Shown here: positions 21,396-33,425 of the stretch, piece by piece
Layout of the letters: the number at the start of each line of letters is the position of its first letter
Numbering within the stretch: position 1 is the stretch's first letter
Assembly: GCF_027409185.1 (NCBI RefSeq)
Contig: NC_084472.1
Span: forward strand, 18,648,524 to 18,712,523
Direction of reading: 5' to 3'
DNA: 64,000 nt
DNA from: Cynocephalus volans
Taxonomy: Eukaryota > Chordata > Mammalia > Dermoptera > Cynocephalidae
Notes under the pieces: model-generated
The model's input: the letters and a program-made list of their open reading frames with translations, nothing else
Told to the model about the DNA's origin: nothing
Databases searched by the model: none
Program-made: the position numbers and the translations under genes

Positions 21396-22960
21396 TGTGA
21401 GTGAAATCTAGTACCTGGCCCTTGACTCAGGTGGCTCCCTGTCCAGTTTGGTCAATGAACTATAAGTTCATGAGATGTCACTTACCACCTTGTCAGCATG
21501 CATCTCTGAGTGCTACCACTACTCCCAAGGCACAAAGGGACTTGGATAGTTTAAGAAATTAAAAACAAAACAAAACAAAACCATGTTGCTTGCCTTCATG
21601 GTGTGCCGAAGCCATTCCTCCAGCCTCCACTTCACCTGTCTTAGGTGACCATCCCCTGAAAAAGGCCCTCAAAGAAGGACTTGTGTGCAAGAGACTAATA
21701 AGCAGACAGGTAAGGGAGCAGGAGAAGCAGAGCAGGAGGGAGAGGCAGCCAAGCAGGGTGTGATTTCACAATCAGTCCCCCAGAGGGTGGCTTCAGCCTA
21801 ATCTTGTGAAAGAGTCCTGCAATGTAAGGGATGCCTCAAATGATCCTAGCACCTGTTGGTAGCTGGACCTGCCCTGGGGGAGAAATTCCCAGGCCCTTTG
21901 GCTCTCTGCTCTCAGGGCAAAGTGGCTCCAGTAGCCCGAGGACGGTCCTCCAGGGAAGAGCCTGGGGTGCTCACTGTGCGAATTGAAAACACATTGAGGC
22001 AGGGTGGTGGGGAAACACCAACATTTCTGTTGCTAGGACCCTCCATCCCACCCCCTGCCCCAACGCTTAAGGTCCTGGAGCTCTGATGAGGCCAGGGATC
22101 AGCCACGGCCACTGAAGCTGGCCCGACGCACTGCCCTGTCTCCCCTACTGTCATCTCCATGTTTCGCTCAATGGGAAGAGGCCCTGGCGTCTCTGACCTC
22201 AATCTCCTTCTCTCTGTCAGGTTGGACGTGACTTTTGTCCAACATACAACTCCTGTCCTGTCCAAGCCCACTTCTCTTCGCACCTTCTAAGCCCTGGGTC
22301 CTGCTCATTCTGATTATTATCAGCAAATGCAAGAGTCATGGAAATCCTAACAAGGAAAGAGTTGTCTCTCCCAGGACATTGGACATGAATTGCCAAAGTC
22401 AGTGTAATAGCAGGACCGATCATGTAGAAGAGAGTGCTGTCTAGCAGGGGGTGGTAGAGAAATGAGAGCCTCGATCGCACGCTCCGGGTCCGTAGACCAG
22501 GTGGAAACCTGCCAGCAATAGGAAAGGGATGGGTGGAAGTACAAGGGATTTGGGGTGAACCATCAATCACCACACTTGTCAGTGGTACCTGGTGTGGTGA
22601 GCAGGGAGGAGCTGGTAGAGGCGAGGGGAGGCTGAGTGGAGCAGGGCATAGCATGGGTGCCAGGGGAACAGAAAGGGTGTTCTTCTGGGACCCCTGAAAA
22701 TTTTGGCCAATTTTAGGGATATTTTAGAGCTGCTATTTTATGCGCTATACCTCAAACATCTAGACAAATTGTAGATTTGTACCTAAAATTGTGACTTTGT
22801 CCAGAGGAAGGGAATTTTTGAATGCACACTTTACCTACTGCGGTTTGAAGAAGATGGAATTAAAAATAAACATTCCATCAAATTGTATTCCTCTGATTTT
22901 TAAAAAGTGGGCCTCCATATCTGTGATCCTGACACATTTAGCAGAAAAATGGGGGTGGGA
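21396..22960. other. Unique sequence, no gene recognised
   Basis: Includes an (AAAAC)n run at about 21563-21582. Overlapping frames at 21856-22654 on both strands show no known domain. Between 22680 and 22800 the sequence turns AT-rich. Confidence 0.45.
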
Positions 22961-22964
22961 ATTT

Positions 22965-23012
22965 CCAGTTCCTGCACAGAGTAGGCACCCAACAAATAAT
23001 TCCTAAGTGATT
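22965..23012 (+). repeat. L2/MIR 3' tail fragment
   Basis: 'AGAGTAGGCACCCAACAAAT' matches the generic 'tagtaggtgctcaataaatatt' tail of L2 or MIR. Confidence 0.5.
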
Positions 23013-23329
23013 AGAATAATGTGCTTAGAGCCAATAGTGCAATAGTTTTAGTCCTGTCTCAGTATTGTTTTACTCAGGGTGGAGCCTCTGGGCGTGGTGT
23101 CAGAAGGATGATGACAGCTGAGAGAATAGGAGAGGGGTGCATTCTGGTCTCTGAGGGTGCATTTCTGTGGGTGCCTGGGAGCACCAGCTCCCAAGAAAAC
23201 ACAGTATTCTATAAGGAGAATCGTGAGTACCCGTGTTGAGAAAAGAAAGCAATTGGTTTTCCATGTTCTTTTTATTATTGACGTAGGTTAGTCTAAAAAG
23301 AAGTTCCATATCTTCAAAATTAAAATAAT

Positions 23330-24345
23330 TAAATAAAAATTTGACCAGGTCATACATGCATATGGTACACAAATACAAAATATGCAAAGCATAACCCCAT
23401 GTTAACAAAATTTCCCTGTCGTCCCCATCCCATAAGCCACCCATTTTCCCTCCACCAAGGGAACCACAGGTGACCATGGCACATATACCCCTTGAGAGAA
23501 TGTCTATGTATTCCAGTGAAAATTTCCCACACAAATGTTTGTATAATATACATGCTATTTTGTTCCTTGCTTTTTATACCTAAACTGTACGTTAGAGATC
23601 ATTACTGATCAATATATACAGAGCTATCTCATTTTTTCATTTTATATTATTAATTCCTAAACACTCATGTTATAAGGCCTTAAAACAATACAGAAATATA
23701 CAGAATAAGAAGTGAAAGTCCCACAGCTATTTCCCTCCCACTTTTTTTTAATATCTTAACATACACACAATCATACACATACGAAGTATTTTTGAAAACT
23801 TAGATGGTATCATACCGGATATACTACGAGTGACTTTGTTCATTTTAACCGTATGATTGATACCTGCTTATTTCTGAAGATATGAATATAAGTTATTCTT
23901 TTAACTTTATTTTTTACTAATAAAAAGAAATTTACTAATTTTTTAGAATAGATAGTAGTTATACAGGGTAGAAAATTTAAACGGTATGGGAGGATGCACA
24001 GTGAGAAGGTCTCTAGCTCTCTGTAGTCCCCCGGCCACCTATTTATCCTTTCAGACAACAGCCACTATTATTATTTGTGCTGGATCCTTCCAGAGATCGT
24101 CTATAGATTTACAAACAGATACTTAAAATTTTTTTATCTACAAAAATAGTCGTATGCTATTTATGCTGTTTTGTCCCTAGCTTTTGTTTTCTTCACACAA
24201 AGTAGATCTTAGATATTTTTCATGTCCACATGTACACAGATGTCTCATCTGTTTAGACAGCCACACAATATGTATTCCCTAACATGGATAAACCATAATT
24301 TACATGAACTACTCATCAGTACTTTTACATGTATGGAAGGAGTCT
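23330..24345. repeat. Old LINE 3'-end segment present in several partial copies
   Basis: Related blocks occur one after another: 23400-23640, 23720-23860 and 24000-24320. Each has a 'C-rich / ggtaaccac' stretch, then 'tatacacatac', then 'ttttgttccttgcttttt' or an equivalent, then 'gagatcattactgatc'-like text. The pattern is known from an old L1M-like 3' UTR. The copies are diverged and truncated. Orientation is not settled. Confidence 0.5.
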
Positions 24346-25684
24346 GTTGGGTAAATTCCTAGAATACATACAGAGACTGTTTGCCTCCCCTGTTCCTTCC
24401 TTTTTTCTTATCAGTCCATCCATTCACTCACTCACTCATTTGTTTATTTGTTAATTTGTTCAGCTCCAAAGCTTATCATGTGCTGCATATCACTCTAAGT
24501 TCTTGACTAATTTAAACCTGGCTTAAAAAAAATTGTATGATTTTACAAATACACAAAGGCCTGTATAACTAGATGAGAATGTTAAAGTCTGTCCTATCTA
24601 TTTCCTTTTTCTCTGGACCAACACCCTTCAGCTAACCCAGTCAGCTAAGAGGGTGTAAAGCCTCGAGAGAAGAACATATCCCAATGTCTCTGTGTCCTTG
24701 GTTTACTCACCCAGCCAGCCTCTGGGGGCCCTGCTGCACAGTTCTACCCAAGCCCCGTCCCCTGCCTTGCCTGTGAATGAGTTTGGCAGTGGCTGGGAAG
24801 CCAGCCAATTGAGTTCCAAGTGCCAGATGAGTAGGAGAGAGGTCTCATGCCAGCCAGCCGGTAGGTAAGTATTAGTCATGCAGGGGCACAAACAAGTCTC
24901 TAAAACCACATGTAGCCAGCTGTGGCCAGTGGTGTCCCATGGTTGGCTGCCTACAGACACCTCTGTGCTACATTAAGAAAGAGCTCCCACTTGTTATGGC
25001 AACAGAGCCAGCTGCTGGGAATTAGGTGGTGAAGATCAGAGGCAGAGGGGGTGGCCGCAGGGATGCGAGGGAGGGCCGGGCCACTCCCTGCACAAACAAT
25101 CCCTTATGCCTCTCCTCCAAATGGGAGTTGGCACCAGGAAAGGAGGTAAGGTGGCTCCCCACACCCTTGCCACTTCTTTAATGAAAAGAGAGAACCACTG
25201 ATGAGGCAAGGGCCTGTTGATGGAAATAGGGACCCCAATGGAGAGGATGGGATGAGGCAGAAGGGCTGTTGTAAATATTCCAATGTCCTAGATTCTTCTC
25301 TCTTGCACATGAGGTGGGAGAGGATTTTCTAACATCTTGCCTCCAGTGCTCAGCTCAGAAAACATTAGGTCCGAAATACCATGCGCTATTTCTCACCACG
25401 ACCCTGGGCTTAAAGGATGAAAGATTTATTTCTACCAACCAGAAGAATAAGTTATAAATATTTCTTTCCTTGCTTCAGGTAGTGATTTTTAAATTTAAGT
25501 CTCAGAGTACATCTTTATTTAATTTTCAGCCTTTAGGAAGTGAATTACTGTATCCCCTACAAAAAATTGTTTCCTTCGAATATACTCCCAGAGTGGATAA
25601 ATATTTCCAAAGCATTTATAGAATAAGGCTGTGCTTTCACCTAAAAAGCCTTATCCATGATTCTCACATCTTTCATTCATCCAC
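24346..25684. other. Mostly unique sequence; ancient repeat fragment at about 24411-24500
   Basis: 'CCATTCACTCACTCACTCAT' begins an L2/MIR-age fragment. The rest (24600-25680) shows no gene. The block at 24690-25160 is GC-richer than its surroundings, without clear CpG clustering. Confidence 0.45.
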
Positions 25685-26030
25685 TTATTTATTGATTTAA
25701 TAATCTATTAAGCAAACATTTGTTTAGTGCTTATCATATGCCAGGCTGAGCTCTCTACCTGCTTTATCTTGCTTCCTCTCACAATAATTCCTCTAGAATG
25801 AAAGCTCCATGTGAGCAGAGACTTCACTTCTTTTTGCTCATTGTCCATCTTCAGCACCTAATATTGTGTATGGCACATAAATATTTGTTGGAAAAAAATG
25901 AATGAAATAGGTAATATGATTACGTTGCATTTACAGGTGATAAAACTGAGCCTTAGATAGGTTAAGGAACTTGCAAGTTTCAGAGCTCATAAGAGGCAGA
26001 GTTGGAATTTAGTTTCACCTGACGCCCATG
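25685..26030. repeat. MIR (-) interrupted by an L2-like 3' end (+)
   Basis: 'TTTAGTGCTTATCATATGCC' and later 'TACAGGTGATAAAACTGAGC' are two parts of one MIR-like complement. Between them, 'GAATGAAAGCTCCATGTGAG' to 'AATATTTGTTGGAAAAAAAT' is an L2 3' end. This implies insertion of L2 into MIR or head-to-tail juxtaposition. Confidence 0.65.
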
Positions 26031-28360
26031 GCAACATGTGTTCAAATAGATGAGAGAGATATGGGGTCACAAAGAAAAGATGATTTTGATTGGGTAATAA
26101 GGGAGGGTCTCAAGGACAATCTTGCATTTGGACCTGGGCCTTGAGGGATGATCTTCCACATTTGATCTCGGATATTCACTGTTGGCGAAATAAGGTTGGG
26201 CCAGGCCCTGATTTAATGGGAAAAAAATGCATCCCCAGTTTCCGATCGCCTTATTTATATTACGACTTCTTTAATGTAAATTCCTCCTTAGAACATCCAG
26301 TACCAGGTTGTGGGTGGTGTCCTCTGTCTCTGTGGGTTCGAAGCATGTTCCCAATGTCTCCTTCTGAAAAAAATTCTTCAATTGCTCTTCATAGCTTTCT
26401 AAGTCATGGGGCTTGTATCTCCTCTTGAGAAGTCACTATTCCGTTTGTTATTCTGCTTAGCTAATGCCTGCAACAATTCCCGCTCGTTACTAATGGTGGA
26501 AAATGGCTCTGACAGCCTGTTTTTCCCACCCAACCAGCACCATCCTTAATAATTGGAAGGGGAGACTGAATATTCTTTGCTTTTGATCGAGACTTGTCTC
26601 CTGCCAGGAGCAAGGAAGGATGTGTAGGAGGGAATGTCTCCGATAATAACAATAACAAGAGTAATGAGTAAAAGTTTTCAACAGGATCTTGGGCAACTAA
26701 GTTACCCAGACCATTGGTACATGTTTATAGTGTGAGTGTTTTTTTCTCTAGCTAACAATGGTTCCCAAATGCCTTCCTTCCCTAGGCCCCCTCCCAAGCA
26801 AGTTGAATGGTCCTGTTTGAGCTGTAGAGAACAGCTTTCAAAACTAGCCTTTTGTCCCCTACGTGTTTTTGGCAACGAGTGAAGCTAAATGGGGCGTCAT
26901 TAGCCTTTGGTTTGAGAGGGCCATGCTCTCGGTGCCTGGCTTCTGGATTTTGTGGCTGAGAGCGTGACGTGACCCTCCTGAGCTGACGGCAGGGTCGAAG
27001 GTGCAGCTGCTTGTCCAAGTGATTGAAGAAATCTTTCCTTCGACTTCCCCTCTCTCAGCTTGAGTGTAATCGGAGTGGCGATCCCCATGTTCAAGAAACA
27101 GACTGTGACTTCAGCAACAATGAACTTACTTCCTACACATCCCTCTGTGCCACCTCTTGGGTAATTGAGAAACGGAAGCAAGATTTCCTCCTGTTGGGCT
27201 GCGCTGGACAGGGCCTCCCCCGGCTTGGGTCGCAGGCCTTGCTCTAGCACAGGAAGTCTCTCGTCCCCTTCACCCCATTCACATCCTGGTGGCTGGAGGA
27301 TGAGCAGGAAGTGGAAAGTGTCAGGCAGAGTCTTTCAAACTCACAGTTGGCTCCGGGCAGCATGTGGGCCTTGAGAAAAACAATACAAAACTTCCCAAGT
27401 GGTTCTCTTAATGGCCCCTACAAACACTTTACACAGTTGTATTTGAAATAGTCAGTCCTGAAGATGCTGGGTTGTTTGTTTTTTCTTCTTATTTTGCTGG
27501 GAAGAAAATGTCAAGGTAGAGTGTTGTTCTCAGTAACCCTCTTCCTGGTTTTTTTGAATACCATCGACAGCGGCCGGGCCTTGCACAGGCCACTTCTGTG
27601 AGCGAGCAGCCGGCGGCAGCACCCTGCTCAGGATCAGGAAGATTCGTTGGACTAAGTAGGACTGAAGCCATGTCAGGAGGTAAAACTGCATGGGCTTTAG
27701 GAAAAAAAAAAAAAAAAAAAGACTCCTTTTTTTTTTAGCATGCATTTCTCTGAGTTCCCTCTTTTTCCATGGTTATATGATATTTTAAATGTTGGTTATG
27801 GGGCAAGATGACACAATTTACATAAATGTAAAGTTGGTTTCCAGTCAGCCTGGAGTTGCAAACTTGCCATGAGACACACGTTGTCCAGACTCTGAGACAC
27901 CAAAGAAGACATCAATAGAGCTGTACTGATCCCACCCTGAAGCAGGACTCTATGGTAACACCAGAGATGGGAACAGAAGCCAGACAGAGCCTTGGTGAGA
28001 ATTTGCACCTGGCTCCTGACCTGTCCCCCTCCTTCCTGCTTTTCATTTCCCACATTCCATTCTCTCAATCCCCTCTTTAAAAACCCCTCAGCAAATCTGA
28101 GTCTTGGAGATGGTTTTAGCCTGGCCATTCTCCTGCAGGTTTACTGGAGAGGTGGGTTAGCCTCACATCTCTCCTCGGGTCACTGGTATTCCTGAATAAA
28201 AGCCGACTTCCATTTTCACTAACATTTGACTTTTGGGTCATTTGTCTTTGTCTGGGGGCAGGCAGCCAGACTTGGATTTGGTAACAGATTGATTTGCCCA
28301 AATGGATGCTTTAAGTTTGGGGACACGTCCCCATACACCAGGTGCCAGCTGCCAGCTGTT
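26031..28360. other. Unique sequence, no gene recognised; poly(A) tract at about 27702-27720
   Basis: About 2.3 kb without confident repeats. 26880-27290 carries more CpG than its surroundings and includes TGACGTGAC and CAGGAAG-like words, so it is a candidate regulatory segment only. A pure A-run at 27702-27720 is followed by a T-run at 27728-27739. I could not show that a retrocopy precedes it. Confidence 0.45.
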
Positions 28361-28364
28361 CTGA

Positions 28365-28440
28365 ACTTTTGGGCACATCACACCATTTTTTCGTGTCCTC
28401 ATTTGTAAGATGAAGGGGCTGGAATCATTAAGTGATCCAG
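28365..28440 (+). repeat. MIR core fragment
   Basis: 'CCTCATTTGTAAGATGAAGG' with flanking MIR-like text. Short. Confidence 0.55.
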
Positions 28441-29624
28441 GTGCAATGTTCTCTGAGCCAGTGAGGCTCTGACCAGACCTGTGCAGGGACCCTCTGGAAT
28501 CTCATGGGTGTGTCTTGAGCTCTCTCTCCAGAGGGCACCTCTCTATGTCTTCTGTCCTTGTACCCCTTCCTTGGGTGGAGGCTTCTTGCTGTGGGGCTGA
28601 CCTCTTGAAGTGCTCTTCAGCAAATCCCCGCGGTCTGGCAAATTGAGCTTCCACACAGCCATCTTCCAGAGTCTTTATCAGGACGACTCTTTTAACTTTA
28701 GCTCTAGAACCACAAACAGGGCCCAAAGAGAGAAACTGCTTGTGAAACTTTGTTTTGTCATCAGCTTGTTCTGTTTCAGAACCCTAGTTTTACCTCATAG
28801 CATAAGGATATTCAGGGGCACTTCTTCCTGCCCTCCCCCCGTCCATCCCTTTTCTCCTTCAGCAGTTGAGGAAATAGGAAAAAGGAGCTCTGTCTTATTC
28901 AAAGTTTGACATTTACCGAAAATAACATTTTCCCTGACTAACTTCCAGATACTGCCCATGCTACCGTGGAAAGTCAATAATTTTGAAAAGCAGATGGGTT
29001 CTAAGGCACTCCCCAGCTCTTGTGATTGGATGTCTGAGGACACTGCCTCTTGGACTTGGTGTGAGATTGGTATTTGAAATCTCCCTTTGTGAGATGCGAA
29101 ATCCCAGCCTCCTCTGATTCCAGCTAGAGGCAATGATACCTGGCAGAGTTACTTCTACATGGGTCCTTCCTAAATTTAGAAAATATTGGGCCATCAATAG
29201 AGCGAAACTATCAGAATGAAACTGAAACTGATCTTTTGGGAGTTTTGTCTTTCGTACTTGCTAAAGAAGACTTTCATTCTTTGCTTTAAATGAGACGGTG
29301 TATATGAAGTGTCTGGCAGAAAATAGGTGCTCAGTTAACATGAGCATCTTTTACATGTTACACAATGGGTGGAGGCTCCTGTTCAGAGTTTGCACACTAA
29401 AGGGCTAGGGGGATGGAGGGAAGGACAGGAGGAGAGACCCCGTCTCTCTCCAGAGTAGAATTGGACAGGTAAAGCAGTCAGGTCTTGATGGATGCCTAGG
29501 GCAGCCTTCAAGGAGAAGAGTAACCTGAGGGATGTCTTTGAAGGGAGCAGATTTGATCTGCCTGGTTTGTCCTGGTGGCTTGAAAGACTTTATACTTGTA
29601 CATATAGAGCCCTATGTCCCTTTT
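28441..29624. other. Unique sequence; small L2/MIR tail at about 29290-29345
   Basis: 'GTCTGGCAGAAAATAGGTGC' is the only recognisable repeat word. No gene recognised. Confidence 0.4.
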
Positions 29625-29638
29625 AAAGTATTGATTGG

Positions 29639-29770
29639 TGCTGATAACACCAAGGCCACAGGTTCGGATCCCTGCATAGGGATGACCGGTTGGCTCACTC
29701 AGAGAGCGTGGTCCTGACAAGTCAAGGGTTAAGATTCCTTTAAGAAAAAAATAAAAAATAAAAAATAAAC
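29639..29770 (+). mobile_element. Dimeric tRNA-Ile-like SINE (CYN type), 5'-truncated
   Basis: The plus strand starts inside the first tRNA-like unit ('TGCTGATAACACCAAGGCC'), passes box B-like 'GGTTCGGATCCC', and enters the second unit ('GGCTCACTCAGAGAGCGTGG'). It ends in an A-rich tail of (AAAAAT)n form at 29742-29770. Perfect 14-bp direct repeats AAAGTATTGATTGG lie at 29625-29638 and 29771-29784. The clean TSD suggests a fairly young insertion. Confidence 0.95.
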
Positions 29771-29784
29771 AAAGTATTGATTGG

Positions 29785-30942
29785 CTGAATTGTCCCCTTC
29801 TTCCCTGGCAACTGCCCAAGTTACACACACTGGAAGACTTTCCCAAATGCAAATGATGGCCAAGTCATTGAGTCTTTGCAAGGCCATATGAGGCTGGGGT
29901 CTCTAGAATTCCATAAATTAGAGGTCTATTGGGCAACCAGTGTCTGCGAGACTGTTGGCCTGGAAGATTCAATTGTAGGCAGTCATAGTAAAGGCATTAA
30001 AATCAGGCAGGGATGATGACTAATTCCGCTATAAATGATTTCTCCTTCAACAGCACTTAGATGAGAGTCTGTCACTCAGAAGTTTGGAAATCCAAATTGA
30101 GAAGCGCCCAAACAAAATTGGAAGATGTCGAAGAGGCTACAGCAGAGTTAGCTGTGGTGTCTCCAGTACACAGGAACGTGAGAGGCTGGTCAGCTCTTCT
30201 AGTCCTTGTCTCCTCTCTGTCACCCCTCCTCAGCTTGCACACATGTCCTCACTGAACTGGATCTTGTTCTGGTATCATCACGTAGAACCAGGCAGCTGCA
30301 GGGGCATGTTGAATTGTGAGATGCATACGGCTGTCTCCCTGCTGCCCTTCTGCTACTGTTCCTCTCTACTGCATTGGCGCATTTCTAACTGGTAAATTTT
30401 TCTGTTTTATGGGAGACATCTCTCTCTGTGTTTAGAAAAGCCATGCTCTGGTCACATTCCCATATTTCCAGGAGCCCTCTCCTTGGCTGTGTGGCTGGTC
30501 ACTGTCATGTACTGACTACCTCTCCCATCCTGCCCAGGAGCCATGCCACCAGGTGTGGCATTGCGGCGCCCACAGCCTCCCTCTGATGCCACTTAGAGGC
30601 TCCATCTAACACTGTCTCTTATCTCAAGGGACTTTGGGAGCTGATGAGTTCTCAGGCTGCCTCTCCACATTCTCAGGACAAGGCCATTCATCCCGCCTCA
30701 TGGTTTTGAATGTGAAGTAACTTCTTCCTAAGCAAAGTGTGGTCAGGACCTCTATTCTCTAGGTCAGGTGAGCCAAGCACAGATTTGTTGCCTAACAACC
30801 TCGTGGTGGGCACTCTGCTGGCACAAAGGGTGCAGAGAAGAAGGATGGTCTCTGCTTTGAGGAGCTCGGAGTTCAGGGGGGAGAGTGAGACATGAACTTG
30901 TTATTTCAAAACAATGTGGAAAATGAGAGGTAGAAGGAATGG
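29785..30942. other. Unique sequence, no gene recognised
   Basis: No confident repeat. Frames at 30061-30395 overlap in two registers and have no known domain. Confidence 0.45.
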
Positions 30943-31382
30943 TGACATAGTTTGGATATGTCCCCCCCTTACCCCGCCAAAGCTCATGTTGAAGTCTGAT
31001 CCCCCAGTGTGGCAGAGCTGGGAGGTATTTGGGTTATGGGGGCGGATCCCTCATGAATGGATTAATGCCTTCCCTGGCGGGGGAGGGGGTAGTGAGTGAG
31101 TTCTTGCTCTGTTACTTCCCATGAGAGCTGGTTGTTTAGAGGACTCTGGCACCTCCCTCCATTCTCTCTCTCTCTCTCTCTCTCTACTTTCTTGCTTCCT
31201 CTCACCATGTGATCTTGCACCTACCAGCTGCCTGCTGCTTTTCCACCATGAGTAGAAGCAGCCCGAGGCCTGCACCAGATGCAGCTGTCCCAGAATCGTG
31301 AGCCAAATAAACCTCTGTTCTTTATAAATTACCCAGTCTCAGGTATTCTGTTATAGCAACGCAAAACGGACTGATACCAACA
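30943..31382 (+). mobile_element. Solo MaLR LTR (MST/THE1-like)
   Basis: Begins TGACATAGTTTGGATATG and ends near GGACTGATACCAACA. It shares with 8030-8416 the words 'GAGAGCTGGTTGTTTAGAGG', 'AGTAGAAGCAGCCCGAGGCC' and 'TATAGCAACGCAAAA'. A (TC)n run has grown at 31162-31187. There is no internal region on either side, so it is a solo LTR, as left by LTR-LTR recombination. Confidence 0.9.
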
Positions 31383-32045
31383 GGTACAGCAGTTCACTCA
31401 GAATGTGTGGCTTGGCCACACCTGACCCTCGTGCCCAGCTTTGTTCTGACGTTTGGGCTCCTCTTCTAATCGGATGATGCCCACACAGGACTGGCTCTTC
31501 AGTGCTTTGAGTATGGCCTGGACAGAAGCAAGTGGGGCACTGAGGAGAAGGCCTTAGCTCACGGTGGGACAGGGGAGGAGAGGCACTTAAGGTTCGAGTT
31601 ACTTAGTCAATAACTTGAAAGAGGAGGAAGGGTTAGGTGAAGAAGAAGGGAAAGGGTGTGCCAGGCGGTGGCATCAGTGTGAGCCAAGGGAGAATGTATG
31701 AAAAAGCCAGGTGTGCACAGGTGTTCCTGGAGGGCCAGTCCACGGGGGTGGTGGAGAGGGGTGGGAGGCCAGGTGCCCTGTTCGTGGTGCGTCAGCTTGA
31801 GAGCCTTGGCCTCATTTTTGTCCAGTGCATGCGGTGGCTAGAAGGATGGAGTTGGGAGAGGTAAGTCTAGAGACGGAAGTCTAAAGGCCCGTGGGGACTG
31901 ACTGCGACTGTCCCAGGACTCAGCCATGTACTCGTTCCAGGGTTTCCTCCATCCCCTTCACACGTATTTCCTCTTCTTCCACAGCTCTGAGGCAAGTGAG
32001 ATGGGTGATCCCCTTCCTCCTCCTCCTTTTTTCTTTTCCTCTTTT
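31383..32045. other. Unique or very old repeat sequence
   Basis: 31620-31860 has the purine-rich 'AAGCCAGGTGTGCACAGGTG' style seen again at 40265 and 52440, so a very old shared repeat is possible. No gene recognised. Confidence 0.35.
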
Positions 32046-32047
32046 GT

Positions 32048-32390
32048 TTTGTATTTTTTATTTTGAAATAATTATAGACTCACAAGAAGTTGCATAAATA
32101 ATGCAGAGCCCCCTTTAACTTTCACCCAGCTTCACCCAGTGGTGTCCCCTTAACTAACTTTAGTACAATATCAAAACCAGGACACTGACATTGGTACGAA
32201 ACTGTTACCCAGGCTCCAGGCTTTATCTGGCTTTCACCAGATTCTACTCGTGTTTACTTGTGTGCGTGCAGTTTTATGCAATTTTATCACACGTGGAGGT
32301 TCTGGTGGCCACCACCCTAATCAAGATACGGGACTATGCCCTCAGTACCAGGGACCTCCTTACAGCTGCACCCACCCTCACTGTCCTGAG
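32048..32390 (-). mobile_element. L1M-type 3' UTR fragment
   Basis: The plus strand reads 'TTTTGAAATAATTATAGACT', 'CACAAGAAGTTGCATAAATA', 'CTTTCACCCAGCTTCACCCA': the antisense start of the same L1M UTR as at 18575 and 34070. Confidence 0.75.
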
Positions 32391-33040
32391 GGGCTGCTCT
32401 GATGAGCTGAGCCAAAGCGTGGATTCGAACTGCTGCTGACTCAAAGAAAAATAAGATCCTTCTTGGCACACTTAAGTCCTTTGACTTTCTTCCTCACTCC
32501 ATATAGGTCATGCTTACCCCCCTGGAGAGCATGGTGGACCCTGTGCTTTGGCCCAAAGCAGGATGTGTTATTGTCCTGCAGAGGGACTGAGTCCTGCCCA
32601 GATATTCCCAAATCTGAGGATGGCTGATATCCTTGCCTGAGCTCACCCTTTCTTTAAAGTACCTCCTTTATGAGATCTCTTAGAACCTCAGTAGAAGACA
32701 GATGAGGGTGAGTCCACCATGGATACGATGATTTTAAACATATAAAAGAGATGCACAAGAAGTCAATATTATACGGCCTAATACACGTTTATTTTATAGA
32801 TTTATTGTTCTGCTATTGCTTTTAAAAGGCCCATTCTTTCCCAGATGACAAATCATTTGTTTGAAAATAGCCTCTCATCCTTTCTCAGTCTATTATGTAC
32901 TTGAAGTTCATAAATATCACTTATATGCAGACTGACCTCACCATAGGTGCATTTCTGAAATTTATATATAAAGTGGATATTTCAATAGGTAACAATAAGT
33001 GTTGTGAATCAAAGCAATTGTAATTTTGGAGCTGCCATCG
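32391..33040. other. Unique AT-rich sequence
   Basis: No gene or confident repeat. 32770-32960 is AT-rich and could be conserved non-coding DNA. Confidence 0.35.
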
Positions 33041-33044
33041 TAGC

Positions 33045-33425
33045 AGCTTAGATTTGGAAGAGTCTTGTGATATCATCTGGTAAATTCTTTTACTTTACTT
33101 AGGAACTGCTTCTGCAAAGCTCTAATGTTCACTGACATCCAGAACCAGCAGCTCATGACTTCATTTATAGGTTACAGTATGTCCTTTTAAACTACTCAGA
33201 ATAAGTGAAATCTCTTTTCCACATACTGCCTCGTGGATATTTGAGAGCAGTTCTTGTGCTTTGGTGACGGCTTCTGTTTCTAGCATAAACACCTTCACTT
33301 CCTCCAGCTGGGCCTTGTAGGTCCCCATTTCCCAGACTCTGCCATCCCTGCCACTTCCTCAGGATGTGTTCTGGTTTACCCATGTCACTCCTGAAATGTG
33401 GCATCCACATTTTCTGTTATCACAG
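33045..33425. repeat. L3/CR1 LINE relic
   Basis: 'TTAGATTTGGAAGAGTCTTG', 'TATTTGAGAGCAGTTCTTGT', 'CACTTCCTCCAGCTGGGCCT' and 'CCTGAAATGTGGCATCCACA' follow the order of the CR1/L3 3' UTR. Strongly diverged, as expected of this old family. Confidence 0.6.

Noticed and set aside
27560-27720. Possible small retrocopy ending in a pure A-run
   Set aside because: A short ATG frame precedes the A-run, but I saw no gene identity and no matching direct repeats. A simple A-run in unique DNA is equally likely.
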